NCBI RefSeq assembly: GCF_000971155.1
Contig: NZ_BBLX01000013.1
Location: 1 to 64,000 of the forward strand
Direction: 5' to 3'
DNA length: 64,000 nucleotides
Source of the DNA: Demequina maris
Lineage (GTDB): Bacteria > Actinomycetota > Actinomycetes > Actinomycetales > Demequinaceae
This document shows positions 26,388 through 38,988 of the stretch, piece by piece. The position numbers and the translations under genes were made by a program. The notes under the pieces were generated by a model. That model was not told where the DNA came from, made no database searches, and saw only the letters and a list, made by a program, of their open reading frames with translations. Position 1 is the first letter of the stretch. The number at the start of each line of letters is the position of its first letter.

Positions 26388-29135
26388 TCAGCGGCCGCGT
26401 GCGGGCGCCACCGCCTCGGCGACGGTGGGCGCGATCGCCGCCTGCCGGTGCCGGCGCAGCGCCTTGTCGATCTCGACCACCGCCATCACCGCGAGCGTGA
26501 GCCCGAGGCATCCGAGCCACTCCCAGCCGGTCAGCGACGACGTGTACAGCCACCCCTGCATGAAGTCGAGCTCGGTCGCGAGCACGATGAACGCGAGCGG
26601 CCACAGCAGCATCCGGGTCCCGCGTCCCCACGGCGCGGTGAGGCCGGTCTCGGGGTCGCGCCTGAGCTGCAGGCCGGTGGTGAGCGTGCCGAGCGCCACG
26701 ATCACGAAGGCCATCGTCATGGGCTGCGACGCCTCGTCGGGCGACAGCTCGTCCCGGCCCCAGAGCAGCGGCACCAGCGCCGCGACGAACAGCGCGCCGC
26801 CGTAGATCAGCCACCGCACGACGTTGCGCGGCGACGCGATGCCGGCGGACGGGTCGCGCGGCGGGCGCTGCATCAGTCCCGGCGGCTCGGGCTCGAACAG
26901 GATGACGAGCACCGCGAAGATCGCGACCGCGAAGTTGAGGACCAGCACCATGACCGGCGTGAGCGCGACGCCCTCGTTGAGGTCGATCACGCTCGCGACC
27001 ACGAAGAGCAGCAGCAGCGCGATGAGCTGGGACAGCTGGAAGGTCAGGTAGGACGTGATCTTCGCGTAGACCACCCGGCCCAGCTTGACCGCGTGCACGA
27101 GGGTCGCGAAGTTGTCGTCGGTCAGCACCAGCTTCGCCGCCTGCTTGGTCACCTCGGAGCCCGACCCCATGGCCACCCCGATGTCGGCCTGCTTGATCGC
27201 CGCCGCATCGTTCACCGCGTCGCCGGTCATGGCGACCACCTCGCCGCGCGCCTGGAGCCGCTGCACCAGGCGCAGCTTGTCCTGCGGGGTGACGCGGCCG
27301 AAGACGGAGAGGTCGTCGAGCCGCGCGTCGACCTCATCGTCGGTAAGGGCCGCGAACTGGGCGCCCGACAGCCCCTCGCCCGGCAGGTCGAGCTCGCGAC
27401 CGATGGCGGCGGCGGTGACCACGTGGTCGCCGGTGATCATGCGCACGTCGATGCCGGCGGCGTGCGCCTCGTCGACGGCCACCTTCGCCTCGGGCCGCAG
27501 CGGGTCCACGATGCCGACGACGGCGACGAAGCCGAGCTCGCTCACCGCCGCCATCGGGTCGGCGAGCACCTCCGCCTCCTCCGCCTCCTCGTACACCCGG
27601 AGCGCGAGCGCCAGCGTGCGCAGGCCCTGCGACGAGCGGTACTCGATCTCCTCGGTGACGGCGTCCGCGAGCTCGGCGACCGGCACGGTGTCCCGCGTCG
27701 GCAGGTAGGCGCGCGACGAGCGCGACAGCAGCACGTCCGGGGCGCCCTTGACGACGCCCACGAGCCGCCGCTCCCCCTGCCACTCGACGTGGTGGAAGGT
27801 CGCCATGAACTTGTAGTCCGAGTCGAACGGCACCTCGGCCTCGCGCGGGAAGCGTCGTTGCGCCTCGGGGACGTCCACCCCGAGCTTCTGGGCGAGCACC
27901 ACGAAGGCCGCCTCGGTCGGGTCGCCCACGACGACGCCGTCCGCGCTCACGGTCGCGTCGTTGGGCAGCGCGAGCGCGTACGCGACGGGCGCGCCGAGCG
28001 GGATCTCGTCGCCCTGCGTGCGGCGCACCCGGCCCTCGAACGAGTAGCCCGAGCCGTCCACCGTGAAGGTCTCGCCGCCCACCCACACGCTGCGCGCCAT
28101 CATCTGGTTCATCGTCAGCGTGCCGGTCTTGTCGGAGCAGATCGCGCTGGTCGCGCCGAGCGTCTCGACGTCGTTGAGCGACGCGACCACGGCCTTGGCC
28201 TCCGTGAGCCGCGACGCGCCCCACGAGAGCATCCCCTGCACGAACGTGGGCAGGCCGGTGGGGATCGCCGAGATCGCGACCGCGGTGCCGAGGAACATGA
28301 GGTCGCTGAACGACTGGCCGCGGGTGATGCCGAGCCCGACGATCAGCACCACCGCGCCCCACGCGACGGCACCGATGATGCGCGTGAGCGCCGACAGCTC
28401 CCGCTGCAGCGGCGACTGGACGCGCTCGACCGTGGACAGCATCGTCGCGATCGCGCCCATCTCCGTGGCCATGCCGGTGGCGACCACGAGGGCGGTCGCG
28501 GTGCCGCGGGTCACGGACGTGTTCTGGAACAGCATGCACGCGCGGTCGCCGAGCGCGGTCGCGGGGTCCGGCAACGCGGCCGCGCCCTTCTCGATCGGCG
28601 CGCTCTCGCCGGTGAGCGCCGACTCCTGCGTCTCCAGCGTGGTCGCGCGGACGATGCGCGCGTCGGCGGGCACGATGTCCCCCGCCTCGAGCTCGATGAC
28701 GTCGCCGGGCACGAGCTCGGGCGCGGGGATCGCGATCACGCCACCGTCGCGGCGGACCCGGACCTGAGGCACCTGCATCGTCGCGAGGGCGTCGACGCTG
28801 GCCTGCGCCTTGCGCTCCTGGCTCGCGCCGGACCACACGTTGAACACGACGAGCAGCCCCACCATGATCGCCGTCGACACCTCGCCGATCGCCGCCGAGA
28901 TCGCGGTCACCGCGATGAGCATGAGGTTCATGGGGTCCGCGAGCTGGCGCAGCGCGAGCTGCCACATCGTCGCCGCCTGGGCGGCGGTCAGCTCGTTCGG
29001 GCCGTAGCTCGCGTAGCGCTCGCTCGCCTCCACCGCGGTCAGGCCGTCGAGCCCGACACCCAGCTCCGCGGCCGCATCCGTAGGTTCCATGGACCACCAC
29101 GCGGTCGTGGTCCGTGCGGTCGATTCCGTGCTCAT
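26388..29135 (-). CDS. P-type cation ATPase with atypical ion-site motifs
   Basis: A 915-aa P2-like ATPase. Present are an N-terminal cation-ATPase domain, the actuator TGES motif (LTGESAPIE), the phosphorylation site [11 protein letters not shown] (D335), KGAPD in the nucleotide domain, [10 protein letters not shown] and the hinge [17 protein letters not shown]. Eight to ten helices are apparent. The M4 motif is AIPTGLPTF, with Thr293 where Ca2+ pumps have Glu (PEGLP). The M6 region [11 protein letters not shown] lacks the usual Asp. Ion specificity is therefore uncertain; the closest naming is a CtpF-like or SERCA-like pump. It starts at ATG 29133-29135. Confidence 0.88.
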   Translation of the reverse strand: MSTESTARTTTAWWSMEPTDAAAELGVGLDGLTAVEASERYASYGPNELTAAQAATMWQLALRQLADPMNLMLIAVTAISAAIGEVSTAIMVGLLVVFNVWSGASQERKAQASVDALATMQVPQVRVRRDGGVIAIPAPELVPGDVIELEAGDIVPADARIVRATTLETQESALTGESAPIEKGAAALPDPATALGDRACMLFQNTSVTRGTATALVVATGMATEMGAIATMLSTVERVQSPLQRELSALTRIIGAVAWGAVVLIVGLGITRGQSFSDLMFLGTAVAISAIPTGLPTFVQGMLSWGASRLTEAKAVVASLNDVETLGATSAICSDKTGTLTMNQMMARSVWVGGETFTVDGSGYSFEGRVRRTQGDEIPLGAPVAYALALPNDATVSADGVVVGDPTEAAFVVLAQKLGVDVPEAQRRFPREAEVPFDSDYKFMATFHHVEWQGERRLVGVVKGAPDVLLSRSSRAYLPTRDTVPVAELADAVTEEIEYRSSQGLRTLALALRVYEEAEEAEVLADPMAAVSELGFVAVVGIVDPLRPEAKVAVDEAHAAGIDVRMITGDHVVTAAAIGRELDLPGEGLSGAQFAALTDDEVDARLDDLSVFGRVTPQDKLRLVQRLQARGEVVAMTGDAVNDAAAIKQADIGVAMGSGSEVTKQAAKLVLTDDNFATLVHAVKLGRVVYAKITSYLTFQLSQLIALLLLFVVASVIDLNEGVALTPVMVLVLNFAVAIFAVLVILFEPEPPGLMQRPPRDPSAGIASPRNVVRWLIYGGALFVAALVPLLWGRDELSPDEASQPMTMAFVIVALGTLTTGLQLRRDPETGLTAPWGRGTRMLLWPLAFIVLATELDFMQGWLYTSSLTGWEWLGCLGLTLAVMAVVEIDKALRRHRQAAIAPTVAEAVAPARGR

Positions 29136-29208
29136 ACCAGGCCCCCTGCCTCGACGTTCCGAGTCTAGGGAGGTGGAAGGGGCGGCGCGCGGGGACACTC
29201 GTCCCGGG

Positions 29209-29303
29209 TTCGCTCCGCACGGTCTCGGATCCGACACGCCGTCCGCCGGGGACGATGCGCGCGTCCCGTGCGGCGAGTCGCGCGCGGAACCGTGCGGAGC
29301 GAA
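29209..29303. repeat. 15-bp inverted repeat around a 65-bp spacer
   Basis: TTCGCTCCGCACGGT (29209-29223) is perfectly inverted as ACCGTGCGGAGCGAA (29289-29303). The spacer holds a GGACGATGCG copy (29250) within a small GGGACG/CGTCCC hairpin. It lies between proB and the ATPase gene, both on the minus strand, and may act as a terminator or structured leader. Confidence 0.7.
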
Positions 29304-29342
29304 GTGCGGCGGCGCGAGCGCGGGGAGCCAGGAGCGAGGAGG

Positions 29343-30458
29343 CTAGAGGACGACGAGGTGGTCGATGTGGATGAGCTCGCGCGCGTACGCCTCGCCGAGC
29401 ACCTCGCCGAGCGCCTCCGTGGACAGCCCCTTCATGCGGTCGGCCTCCTCGGACGAGAAGCCCGCGAAGCCGCGCGCGACGAGCGCGCCGTCCCGCGACA
29501 CCAGGTCGACCGGCTCCCCCGCTTCGAAGTCGCCGCGGATCTCGACCACGCCGGCGGCGAGCAGCGAGGCCTGGCGCCCGCGCAGCGCTCGCACCGCGCC
29601 GTCGTCGAGCACGATGCCGCCGCGCGTCTTGGCGGCGTCGGCGAGCCACTGCAGGCGCGTCGTCTCGGGCTTGCCCGTGGGCCGGAACAGCGTCCCGACG
29701 TCCTCGCCGGCGACGGCGCGCGCCGCATCGTCCGCGGACGCGAGGACCACGTGGACGCCGGAGTTGGTGGCGAGCGACGCCGCCTCGATCTTGGTGATCA
29801 TGCCGCCGGTGCCCACGGCTGAGCCGCGGCGCGAGATGTCGATGCCGTGGAGGTCGTCGGGCCCGTGCACCTCGCCGATGCGGCGCGCTCCCGGGGTGTC
29901 GGGGGCGGCCGTGTAGAGCGCGTCGACGTCGGTGAGCAGCACGAGCGCGTCGGCGCGGACGGCGGTCGCGACGAGCGCCGCGAGCCGGTCGTTGTCGCCG
30001 AAGCGGATCTCGTCCGTCGCGACCGTGTCGTTCTCGTTGATGATGGGCACCACGCCGAGCGCGAGCAGCGACTCGAGCGCGCGGCGCGCGTTGCCGTAGT
30101 GCGCGCGACGGACCATGTCGTCCGCCGTCAGCAGCACCTGGCCGACGGTGAGCCCGTAGCGCGCGAACGCGACGGTGTAGGCGTGGATGAGCTTGCCCTG
30201 GCCCACCGAGGCGGCGGCCTGCTGCAGCTCGAGGTTGGTGGGGCGCGCGACGAGGCGCAGCGGGCCGATGCCCGCCGCGATCGACCCGGAGGTGACCAGG
30301 AGGACCTCGCGGCCGGCGGTGCGGGCCGCGCCGAGCACGTCGACGAGCGCACCCAGGCGGCCCTCGTCGAGCTGCCCGTCCGGACCGGTGAGCGACGACG
30401 ACCCGACCTTGACGACGATGCGTCGTGCCTGTGCGACGACCGCGCGCGCCTCGCTCAC
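29343..30458 (-). CDS. proB: glutamate 5-kinase
   Basis: A 371-aa enzyme that phosphorylates glutamate in the first step of proline synthesis. The amino-acid kinase domain has VVKVGSSSLT, LVTSGSIAAG, NENDTVATDEIRFGDND and GTGGMITKIEAA. A C-terminal PUA domain begins near residue 280, as in the long form of ProB. The GTG start at 30456-30458 has AGGAGGT just upstream. It follows obgE by 34 nt and is probably part of the obgE transcript. Feedback inhibition by proline is expected for the family. Confidence 0.95.
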   Translation of the reverse strand: MSEARAVVAQARRIVVKVGSSSLTGPDGQLDEGRLGALVDVLGAARTAGREVLLVTSGSIAAGIGPLRLVARPTNLELQQAAASVGQGKLIHAYTVAFARYGLTVGQVLLTADDMVRRAHYGNARRALESLLALGVVPIINENDTVATDEIRFGDNDRLAALVATAVRADALVLLTDVDALYTAAPDTPGARRIGEVHGPDDLHGIDISRRGSAVGTGGMITKIEAASLATNSGVHVVLASADDAARAVAGEDVGTLFRPTGKPETTRLQWLADAAKTRGGIVLDDGAVRALRGRQASLLAAGVVEIRGDFEAGEPVDLVSRDGALVARGFAGFSSEEADRMKGLSTEALGEVLGEAYARELIHIDHLVVL

Positions 30459-30492
30459 GTGACCTCCTGGGGGATGGATACCTGCCAGAAGG

Positions 30493-32019
30493 CTACTCGT
30501 CGTCCTTGCTCGGGTCGGTCCAGTGGCCGGCGTCGCGCTCGGTCCAGAGCTCCTCACGGGCGGCCGCGCGCGCGTCCATCGTCTCCTTGTGCTCCTGGCG
30601 CTTCTCGGCACGCGTCGCGCGGTGGTGACGCTCGTGCTGCTCGATGCGCAGGTCGGAGCCGCGCTGGCCGAGCAGCTCGGCGCCCGCCATCATGGTCGGC
30701 TCCCAGTCGAAGATGATGCCGCCCTGGCGCGGGCCGATGACGACCTCGCAGCCCGGCGTCGCGCCGGCCTTGAACAGCCTCTCCTCGACGCCCGCCTTGG
30801 CGAGCCGGTCGGCGAGGTAGCCCACGGCCTCGTCGTTGGCGAAGTTGGTCTGCTTGACCCAGCGCTCCACCTTGGTGCCGCGCACCTGGTAGTAGTCCTC
30901 CGCGCCGTCGCGGACGTGCGTGACGGTGAAGCCCGAGTCGTCGACGGCCTTGGGGCGGATGACGATGGGCGCCTTCTCGAGGACCGGCACCTTGGCGCGC
31001 TCCTCGTCGACCATCTTGGCGAGCGCGAAGCCGAGCTCGCGCAGGCCCTCGTGGCTCACGGCGCTGACCTCGAAGATCGGCATGCCGCGCTCCTCGAGCT
31101 CGGGGCGCACGATCTCCGCGAGGTCGCGGCCGTCGGGCACGTCGATCTTGTTGAGGATGACGATCTGCGGGCGCTCCGCGAGCGGGACGCCGCTGATCGC
31201 CTCGTCGCCCGAGTAGGCGCGCAGCTCCTTGGAGATGATGTCGAGGTCGCGCAGCGGGTCGCGGTCGCTCTCGAGGGTGGCGGTGTCGAGCACGTGCGCG
31301 ATCACCGAGCAGCGCTCGATGTGGCGCAGGAAGTCGTGGCCCAGGCCCCTGCCCTCCGAGGCGCCCTCGATGAGGCCCGGCACGTCCGCGATGGTGAACT
31401 TGGTGCCGCCGGCCTCGACGACGCCGAGGTTCGGCACGAGCGTGGTGAAGGGGTAGTCCGCGATCTTGGGGCGCACGCGGCTCATCGCGGCGATGATCGA
31501 GGACTTGCCCGCGCTGGGGAAGCCCACGAGCGCGACGTCCGCGATGGACTTGAGCTCGAGGACGACCGAGGCCTCCTCGCCGGGCTCGCCGAGGAGCGCG
31601 AAGCCGGGGGCCTTGCGCTTCTGCGTCGCGAGCGCCGCGTTGCCCAGCCCGCCGCGACCGCCGGCGGCGATCACGTACTCGGCGCCGTCGCCCACGAGGT
31701 CCACGAGGAACTCGCCCTCGCGCGTCTTGACGATGGTGCCGTTCGGCACGCCGAGGCGCAGGTCCGCCGCGTTCGCGCCGTGGCGCATGTCGCCGGCGCC
31801 CTGCTTGCCGTTCTCCGCGGTGCGGTGCGGCGCGTGGTGGTAGTCGAGCAGGGTGGTCACCTGCGGGTCGACCACGAGGACGACGGAGCCGCCGCGGCCG
31901 CCGTTGCCGCCGTCGGGGCCGCCGAGCGGCTTGAACTTCTCGCGGTGGACGGAGGCGACGCCGTGGCCGCCGTTGCCCGCAGTGACGTGGAGCGTCACGC
32001 GGTCGACGAACGATGCCAT
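30493..32019 (-). CDS. obgE: GTPase ObgE/CgtA
   Basis: A 508-aa ribosome-associated GTPase. The Gly-rich Obg fold covers residues 1 to about 158 ([16 protein letters not shown]). The G domain has G1 [10 protein letters not shown]3 DVPGLIEGA and G4 NKID. The OCT domain follows near 340-420, and a charged C-terminal tail as in actinobacterial Obg ends the protein. The ATG has AGGAGG upstream, directly preceded by a GGACGATGCG copy on the opposite strand. The order rplU-rpmA-obgE is the classic cluster. Confidence 0.96.
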   Translation of the reverse strand: MASFVDRVTLHVTAGNGGHGVASVHREKFKPLGGPDGGNGGRGGSVVLVVDPQVTTLLDYHHAPHRTAENGKQGAGDMRHGANAADLRLGVPNGTIVKTREGEFLVDLVGDGAEYVIAAGGRGGLGNAALATQKRKAPGFALLGEPGEEASVVLELKSIADVALVGFPSAGKSSIIAAMSRVRPKIADYPFTTLVPNLGVVEAGGTKFTIADVPGLIEGASEGRGLGHDFLRHIERCSVIAHVLDTATLESDRDPLRDLDIISKELRAYSGDEAISGVPLAERPQIVILNKIDVPDGRDLAEIVRPELEERGMPIFEVSAVSHEGLRELGFALAKMVDEERAKVPVLEKAPIVIRPKAVDDSGFTVTHVRDGAEDYYQVRGTKVERWVKQTNFANDEAVGYLADRLAKAGVEERLFKAGATPGCEVVIGPRQGGIIFDWEPTMMAGAELLGQRGSDLRIEQHERHHRATRAEKRQEHKETMDARAAAREELWTERDAGHWTDPSKDDE

Positions 32020-32135
32020 GGCTTCCTCCTGGACGATGCGGCGGCCCCGATGACCCGCATCGTGAACCAGCCTAGAAACAAGTCAGGGGCGCTGCCTCGC
32101 GGCGCGCCCCTGACCGAAGTGTGGGTGTCGAGTGC

Positions 32136-32387
32136 TTACGCCTCGACGATGTCGACGACCTTGCGGCCACGACGCTGAGCGAACTGGACCGAACCGGCGG
32201 CCAGCGCGAACAGGGTGTCATCCTTGCCGCGGCCGACGTTGTTGCCCGGGTGGAAGTGGGTGCCACGCTGGCGGACGATGATCTCGCCCGCGTTGACGAC
32301 CTCGCCACCGAAGCGCTTCACGCCCAGGTACTGGGCGTTCGAGTCACGACCGTTGCGCGAGGAGCTCGCGCCCTTCTTGTGTGCCAT
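32136..32387 (-). CDS. rpmA: 50S ribosomal protein L27
   Basis: An 83-aa L27, near the peptidyl-transferase centre. The N-terminus [19 protein letters not shown] and the [18 protein letters not shown] core are diagnostic. No N-terminal extension needs cleavage, unlike firmicute L27. It lies 14 nt after rplU and upstream of obgE. Confidence 0.97.
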   Translation of the reverse strand: MAHKKGASSSRNGRDSNAQYLGVKRFGGEVVNAGEIIVRQRGTHFHPGNNVGRGKDDTLFALAAGSVQFAQRRGRKVVDIVEA

Positions 32388-32401
32388 GAGTGTCTCCTCG
32401 C

Positions 32402-32710
32402 TTACTTGATACCGGTGACCTTGAGGCGCGTGAGGTCCTGACGGTGACCAATGCGCTTCCGGTAGCCAGTCTTGTTCTTGTACTTGAGGATGGTGATCTT
32501 CGGGCCGCGCTCGTCGCGCACGACCTCGGCGGTCACCTTGACCTTGGACAGCGCCTTCGCGTCGGCGGTCACCTTGTCACCATCGACGAGCAGCACCGGA
32601 GCGAGCTCGACGGTCGACCCGGCGTCAGCCTTCAGACGGTCGACCACGACGATGTCGCCAACGGAGACCTTCTCCTGGCGGCCACCGGCCTTCACAATCG
32701 CGTACACCAT
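32402..32710 (-). CDS. rplU: 50S ribosomal protein L21
   Basis: A 102-aa L21, binding 23S rRNA. It begins [19 protein letters not shown] and ends with the basic [15 protein letters not shown] region typical of the family. It is the first gene of rplU-rpmA-obgE and probably also drives proB. The start codon is preceded by GAGGAAT. Confidence 0.97.
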   Translation of the reverse strand: MVYAIVKAGGRQEKVSVGDIVVVDRLKADAGSTVELAPVLLVDGDKVTADAKALSKVKVTAEVVRDERGPKITILKYKNKTGYRKRIGHRQDLTRLKVTGIK

Positions 32711-33013
32711 GATCTATTCCTCGTGAAACTCGTTGTTGTACCCCGTGAGGGGGTCAGATTCCTGCCGCAGCCGCTCCCGATGAGGGCGCAGGCAGGGCCT
32801 CAGCGCTTGGCGCGCCGACGTACAAATGTACCCGCTCGACCCGTCTCGGGTCAAACCGGGAGTGTCGCGCACCCCTCCCCTCCCGACACTGCGGACGGAC
32901 TTCACCGCGACACGCCGAGGGAACGGGGTACCGGGGCCATTCTACCCGGCGCGTCGGGACGGATTCCGATGCCACTGTCCCGGTGGGGCCGGGGGGACGA
33001 TGCGCGGGCCGGG
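32711..33013 (-). promoter_or_regulatory. rplU promoter and leader region
   Basis: On the minus strand a -35 TTGACC (plus-strand GGTCAA, 32849-32854) and a -10 TACATT (plus-strand AATGTA, 32825-32830) are 18 bp apart. A leader of about 110 nt before rplU would follow. The leader is GC-rich and could fold, but I cannot identify a defined L21 regulatory structure. A GGACGATGCG copy lies at 32995. No coding frame is credible here. Confidence 0.6.
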
Positions 33014-33501
33014 TCAGGCGGGCGCGTGCGCCGCGCGCGCCTCGACGGCCGCCGCCCAGCGGGTCACCTGGCGCGCGAGCTCGCGCTCGAGCGACCGGGT
33101 GGTGCTGGGCGCGAGCGCGCGCTGGAGCAGCCGGCTGAGCGGGTCGCGCAGCGACAGCTCGACGCGCAGGCGCCACTCGACGGCGGTGCGCCCGTCCGTC
33201 CCGCGCGCGGGCTCGACGTGCAGCGTCGAGGTCTGCACGAGCGCGCCGCCGCTGGCCTCGCTGCGCATCACGACCGGATCGGCCGACACGAGCGACGTCG
33301 CGTTGCGCTGCCGCACGATCCCCGACCGCGCGACGGTCGTCCACCGGTACGGCACGCCCGGCACGGACTCGACGACGTCGCGGACCGCGTAGCCCACCGC
33401 GGTACCGGACCACGCGACGTCGAGCGCGGCGGCACGGATCGCCCCCGGAGACGCGTCGAGGCGCGCCGCATGGCGCGCCTCGAACACGAACTGCTGTCGC
33501 G

Positions 33502-33505
<4 letters not shown>
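33014..33505 (-). CDS. DUF2505-like protein
   Basis: A 163-aa soluble protein with the look of the actinobacterial DUF2505 family, an SRPBCC/START-like lipid-binding fold: alternating strands and a long C-terminal helix (TTRSLERELARQVTRWAAAVEARA). The GTG start overlaps the RNase E/G stop by 4 nt, so the two are translationally coupled. No catalytic residues are evident. The family call rests on overall pattern and is moderate. Confidence 0.65.
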
Positions 33506-36033
<2,528 letters not shown>

Positions 36034-36391
36034 GGCGGGTACCTCGAATCGGGACCGCCCACACGCGGTCCCGACCTCATCGTCGTTCGCGGCTCACTCT
36101 TCGTGGCCACGGAAGTCTGCTGGTCGCGGCGGACAGCGGCGATCTCGAGCGCCCATCCCCGTTTTCTCCGCGTGCGGCCTGTAGGCCTGCGGGATCTGTC
36201 GGGACTGGCAGCTGCGTCCTCGCTGCGTCTGTCGCGCGGTGGGCACCCGGTGTGGCTGGGTGCCTGACCTATGGGCCATTGTGTCACAGGGACCTCGGAA
36301 ACCGGGAAACCGCCCCCGCGCGGCGCGCGTCGCACCGCCGCCCCGGGCCCCGGCAACGGCGCTGGTCCGATACGGAGTCGTGACCTCGTGA
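36034..36391. other. long divergent intergenic region rne / cydA
   Basis: No gene is seen. The minus strand probably holds a long rne leader, including a 7-bp hairpin GGCACCC/GGGTGCC at 36242-36264, which would fit RNase E autoregulation through its 5' UTR. I cannot point to a convincing rne promoter. The right end leads into the cydA control region. Confidence 0.45.
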
Positions 36392-36405
36392 GGGACCTTG
36401 GTCCT
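36392..36405 (+). promoter_or_regulatory. DevR/DosR-box-like site before cydA
   Basis: GGGACCTTGGTCCT fits the GGGAC-N4-GTCCC core of mycobacterial DevR boxes with one mismatch at the last base. It is centred about 70 bp before the cydA ATG. It would lie near -43 if transcription starts about 7 nt after the TAGGTT at 36430-36435, the usual position for activation. A DosS-like kinase and a DevR-like regulator are encoded just downstream. Confidence 0.55.
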
Positions 36406-36429
36406 GGTGCGCGAAAACGCCCTCCCGAG

Positions 36430-36435
36430 TAGGTT
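36430..36435 (+). promoter_or_regulatory. cydA -10 candidate
   Basis: TAGGTT resembles the TANNNT -10 used by other genes here. No good -35 is present 17 bp upstream, as expected for an activator-dependent promoter. An imperfect inverted repeat (GCGCGAAAAC at 36409 and GTTTTGCGC at 36433) brackets it. Confidence 0.45.
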
Positions 36436-36468
36436 TTGCGCTTAGAACACCTAGGAGGTCCCCGTCCC

Positions 36469-37944
36469 ATGGAAGCTCTAGAGCTTGCACGGTGGCAGTT
36501 CGGCATCACGACCGTCTACCACTTCGTCCTCGTCCCCCTCACGATCGGCCTGTCGGTCCTCGTCGCGATCATGCAGACCGCGTGGGTGCGCACCGGCAAC
36601 GAGAAGTGGCTGCGCCTCACGAAGTTCTACGGCAAGCTGCTGCTCATCAACTTCGCGCTCGGCGTCGCGACCGGCATCGTGCAGGAGTTCCAGTTCGGCA
36701 TGAACTGGTCCGAGTACTCGCGCTTCGTCGGCGACGTCTTCGGCGCCCCGCTCGCGATGGAGGCGCTGCTCGCGTTCTTCCTCGAGTCGACGTTCCTAGG
36801 CCTGTGGATCTTCGGCTGGGACCGCCTGCCCAAGAAGCTGCACCTGCTCACGGTGTGGTGCTTCTCGATCGGCACCGTGCTGTCCGCGTACTTCATCATC
36901 GCGGCGAACTCGTGGATGCAGCACCCGGTGGGCGCCGAGTACAACCCCGAGACCGGCCGCGCGGAGATGACCGACATCGGTGCGGTGCTGACGAACAACA
37001 CCACGCTCGTCGCGTTCCCCCACGTCATCTCGACGGCGTTCCTGGTGGCCGGCACGTTCATCTCCGGCATCGCCGTCTACTGGATGGTCCGCAAGCACCG
37101 CGAGGACGCGGAGCACAAGGACCTCGGCATGTACCGCACGGCCGCCCGCTTCGGCGCGTGGGTCATGATCATCTCCGGCGTCGGCCTCATCATCACGGGC
37201 GACCTCCAGGCGAAGCTCATGTTCGAGCAGCAGCCCATCAAGATGGCCGCCGCCGAGGCGCTGTGCCACACGGAAGACTCCGCGGCGTTCTCGGTGCTCG
37301 CGATCGGCGAGCTCGGCACCACGGACTGCACCGAGGTCAACAACATCATCGAGATCCCGGGCCTGCTGTCGTTCCTCGCGACCAGCTCGTGGGACGGCGA
37401 GGTCACCGGCCTCGACGAGCTCCAGGAGACCTACTCCGAGCGCTACGGCGCGACCACGCCCGACGGCGAGGAGATCCACTACCAGCCCAACCTCGCGGTG
37501 ACCTACTGGTCGTTCCGCCTGATGATCGGGCTCGCGGCCTTCTCCGCGGCGCTCGCGCTGGGCATCCTGTGGTTCACCCGCAAGAAGCGCACCGCGATGC
37601 CGGGCTGGATGAAGACCCTCGCGATCGTGTCCCTGCCGATGCCGTACCTCGCGGCGAGCTTCGGCTGGATCTTCACGGAGATGGGCCGCCAGCCCTTCGT
37701 GGTGGCGCCCAACCCGACAGGCTCCGACCAGATCTTCCTCATGACGATGTTCGGCTACTCGACGTCGGTCTCCATGGGCGAGGTCCTCACCTCGATGATC
37801 ACGTTCACCGTGGTGTACGCCGTCCTCGGCGTCTTCTGGTTCAGGCTCATCCAGCGGTACGCCGTCGAGGGCGCGCCCGAGGTCGAGGAGCCCGTGGTCC
37901 GCAAGGACGACGACCAGTCCACGCCGCTGTCCTTCGCGTACTAA
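36469..37944 (+). CDS. cydA: cytochrome bd ubiquinol oxidase subunit I
   Basis: A 491-aa heme-bearing subunit of the high-affinity terminal oxidase, which reduces O2 to water using quinol without proton pumping. Axial-ligand His18 lies in VYHFVLVPLTIG. Other landmarks are EFQFGMNWSEYSRFVGDVFG, FFLESTFLGLWIFGW and the quinol-loop end GWIFTEMGRQPF. The Q-loop is short, the usual form outside proteobacteria. The ATG has AGGAGGT. It heads cydABDC plus a sensor kinase gene. Confidence 0.96.
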   Translation: MEALELARWQFGITTVYHFVLVPLTIGLSVLVAIMQTAWVRTGNEKWLRLTKFYGKLLLINFALGVATGIVQEFQFGMNWSEYSRFVGDVFGAPLAMEALLAFFLESTFLGLWIFGWDRLPKKLHLLTVWCFSIGTVLSAYFIIAANSWMQHPVGAEYNPETGRAEMTDIGAVLTNNTTLVAFPHVISTAFLVAGTFISGIAVYWMVRKHREDAEHKDLGMYRTAARFGAWVMIISGVGLIITGDLQAKLMFEQQPIKMAAAEALCHTEDSAAFSVLAIGELGTTDCTEVNNIIEIPGLLSFLATSSWDGEVTGLDELQETYSERYGATTPDGEEIHYQPNLAVTYWSFRLMIGLAAFSAALALGILWFTRKKRTAMPGWMKTLAIVSLPMPYLAASFGWIFTEMGRQPFVVAPNPTGSDQIFLMTMFGYSTSVSMGEVLTSMITFTVVYAVLGVFWFRLIQRYAVEGAPEVEEPVVRKDDDQSTPLSFAY

Positions 37945-37957
37945 GGAGTCCCCGCTC

Positions 37958-38980
37958 ATGGATCTCGCACTCGTCTGGTTCATCCTCATCGCGGTCCTGT
38001 GGACCGGCTACCTGGTGCTCGAGGGCTTCGACTTCGGCGTCGGCATGCTCATGCCGATCATCGGCAAGTCCAACAAGGGGCGCCGCGTGGTGCTCAACAC
38101 CATCGGCCCCGTGTGGGACGGCAACGAGGTGTGGCTGCTCACCGCGGGCGGCGCGACCTTCGCCGCCTTCCCCGAGTGGTACGCCACCATGTTCTCCGGC
38201 TTCTACCTGCCGCTGCTGCTCATCCTGCTCGCGCTCATCGTCCGCGCGGTCGCGATCGAGTACCGCGGCAAGATCAACGACGAGACGTGGCGCGGCCGCT
38301 GGGACTGGGTCATCATCGGCTCGGCCTGGGTCCCCGCGATCCTGTGGGGCGTCGCCTTCGCCAACCTGGTCCGCGGCGTCAACCTCGACGCCGAGCACCA
38401 GTACGTCGGCAACTTCTTCGACCTGCTCAGCCCGTTCGCCCTCCTGGGCGGCGCCGTGACGCTCACGCTGTTCCTGTCGCACGGCGCGATCTTCCTGTCG
38501 CTCAAGACCGACGGCGAGATCCGTGAGCGTGCCGAGGCCTTCGCCCGCAAGGCGTCGCTCGTCACGATCGTGGTCGCCGGCGTGTGGGCCGTGTGGGCGC
38601 AGCTCGCGTACTCGCGCAACACGTGGACCTGGGGCGCCGTCGTCCTCGCCGCGGTCGCGCTGGTCGGCGCGTGGTTCTCGACGCTCCGGGGCCGCTTCGG
38701 GTGGGCGTTCATCGCCAACGGCGTCGCCGTCGTCGGCGCCGTCATCCTGATCTTCGGCGCGATGTACCCGAACGTCATGCCGGCGATCGACGAGGCGAAC
38801 TCGCTCACGATCGACAACGCCTCCTCCACCGACTACACGCTCACCGTCATGACCTGGGTCGCCGTGATCATGACGCCGGTCGTGCTCGCCTACCAGGCAT
38901 GGACGTACTGGGTGTTCCGCAAGCGCCTGTCGATGGAGCACATCCCGGAGCACAACGAGCTGACCTTCATGAAGGGCTGA
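37958..38980 (+). CDS. cydB: cytochrome bd ubiquinol oxidase subunit II
   Basis: A 340-aa polytopic partner of CydA. The N-terminus LVWFILIAVLWTGYLVLEGFDFGVGML, read in pieces, and GPVWDGNEVWLLTAGG are family hallmarks. It starts 13 nt after the cydA stop, with AAGGAG. Needed for assembly of the oxidase. Confidence 0.96.
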   Translation: MDLALVWFILIAVLWTGYLVLEGFDFGVGMLMPIIGKSNKGRRVVLNTIGPVWDGNEVWLLTAGGATFAAFPEWYATMFSGFYLPLLLILLALIVRAVAIEYRGKINDETWRGRWDWVIIGSAWVPAILWGVAFANLVRGVNLDAEHQYVGNFFDLLSPFALLGGAVTLTLFLSHGAIFLSLKTDGEIRERAEAFARKASLVTIVVAGVWAVWAQLAYSRNTWTWGAVVLAAVALVGAWFSTLRGRFGWAFIANGVAVVGAVILIFGAMYPNVMPAIDEANSLTIDNASSTDYTLTVMTWVAVIMTPVVLAYQAWTYWVFRKRLSMEHIPEHNELTFMKG

Positions 38981-38988
38981 CCGGCTCG

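Noticed and set aside
36409..36441. GCGCGAAAAC...GTTTTGCGC inverted repeat as the cydA operator
   Set aside because: The arms are imperfect (one extra base) and widely spaced, and no known regulator fits, so I only mention it with the -10 entry.
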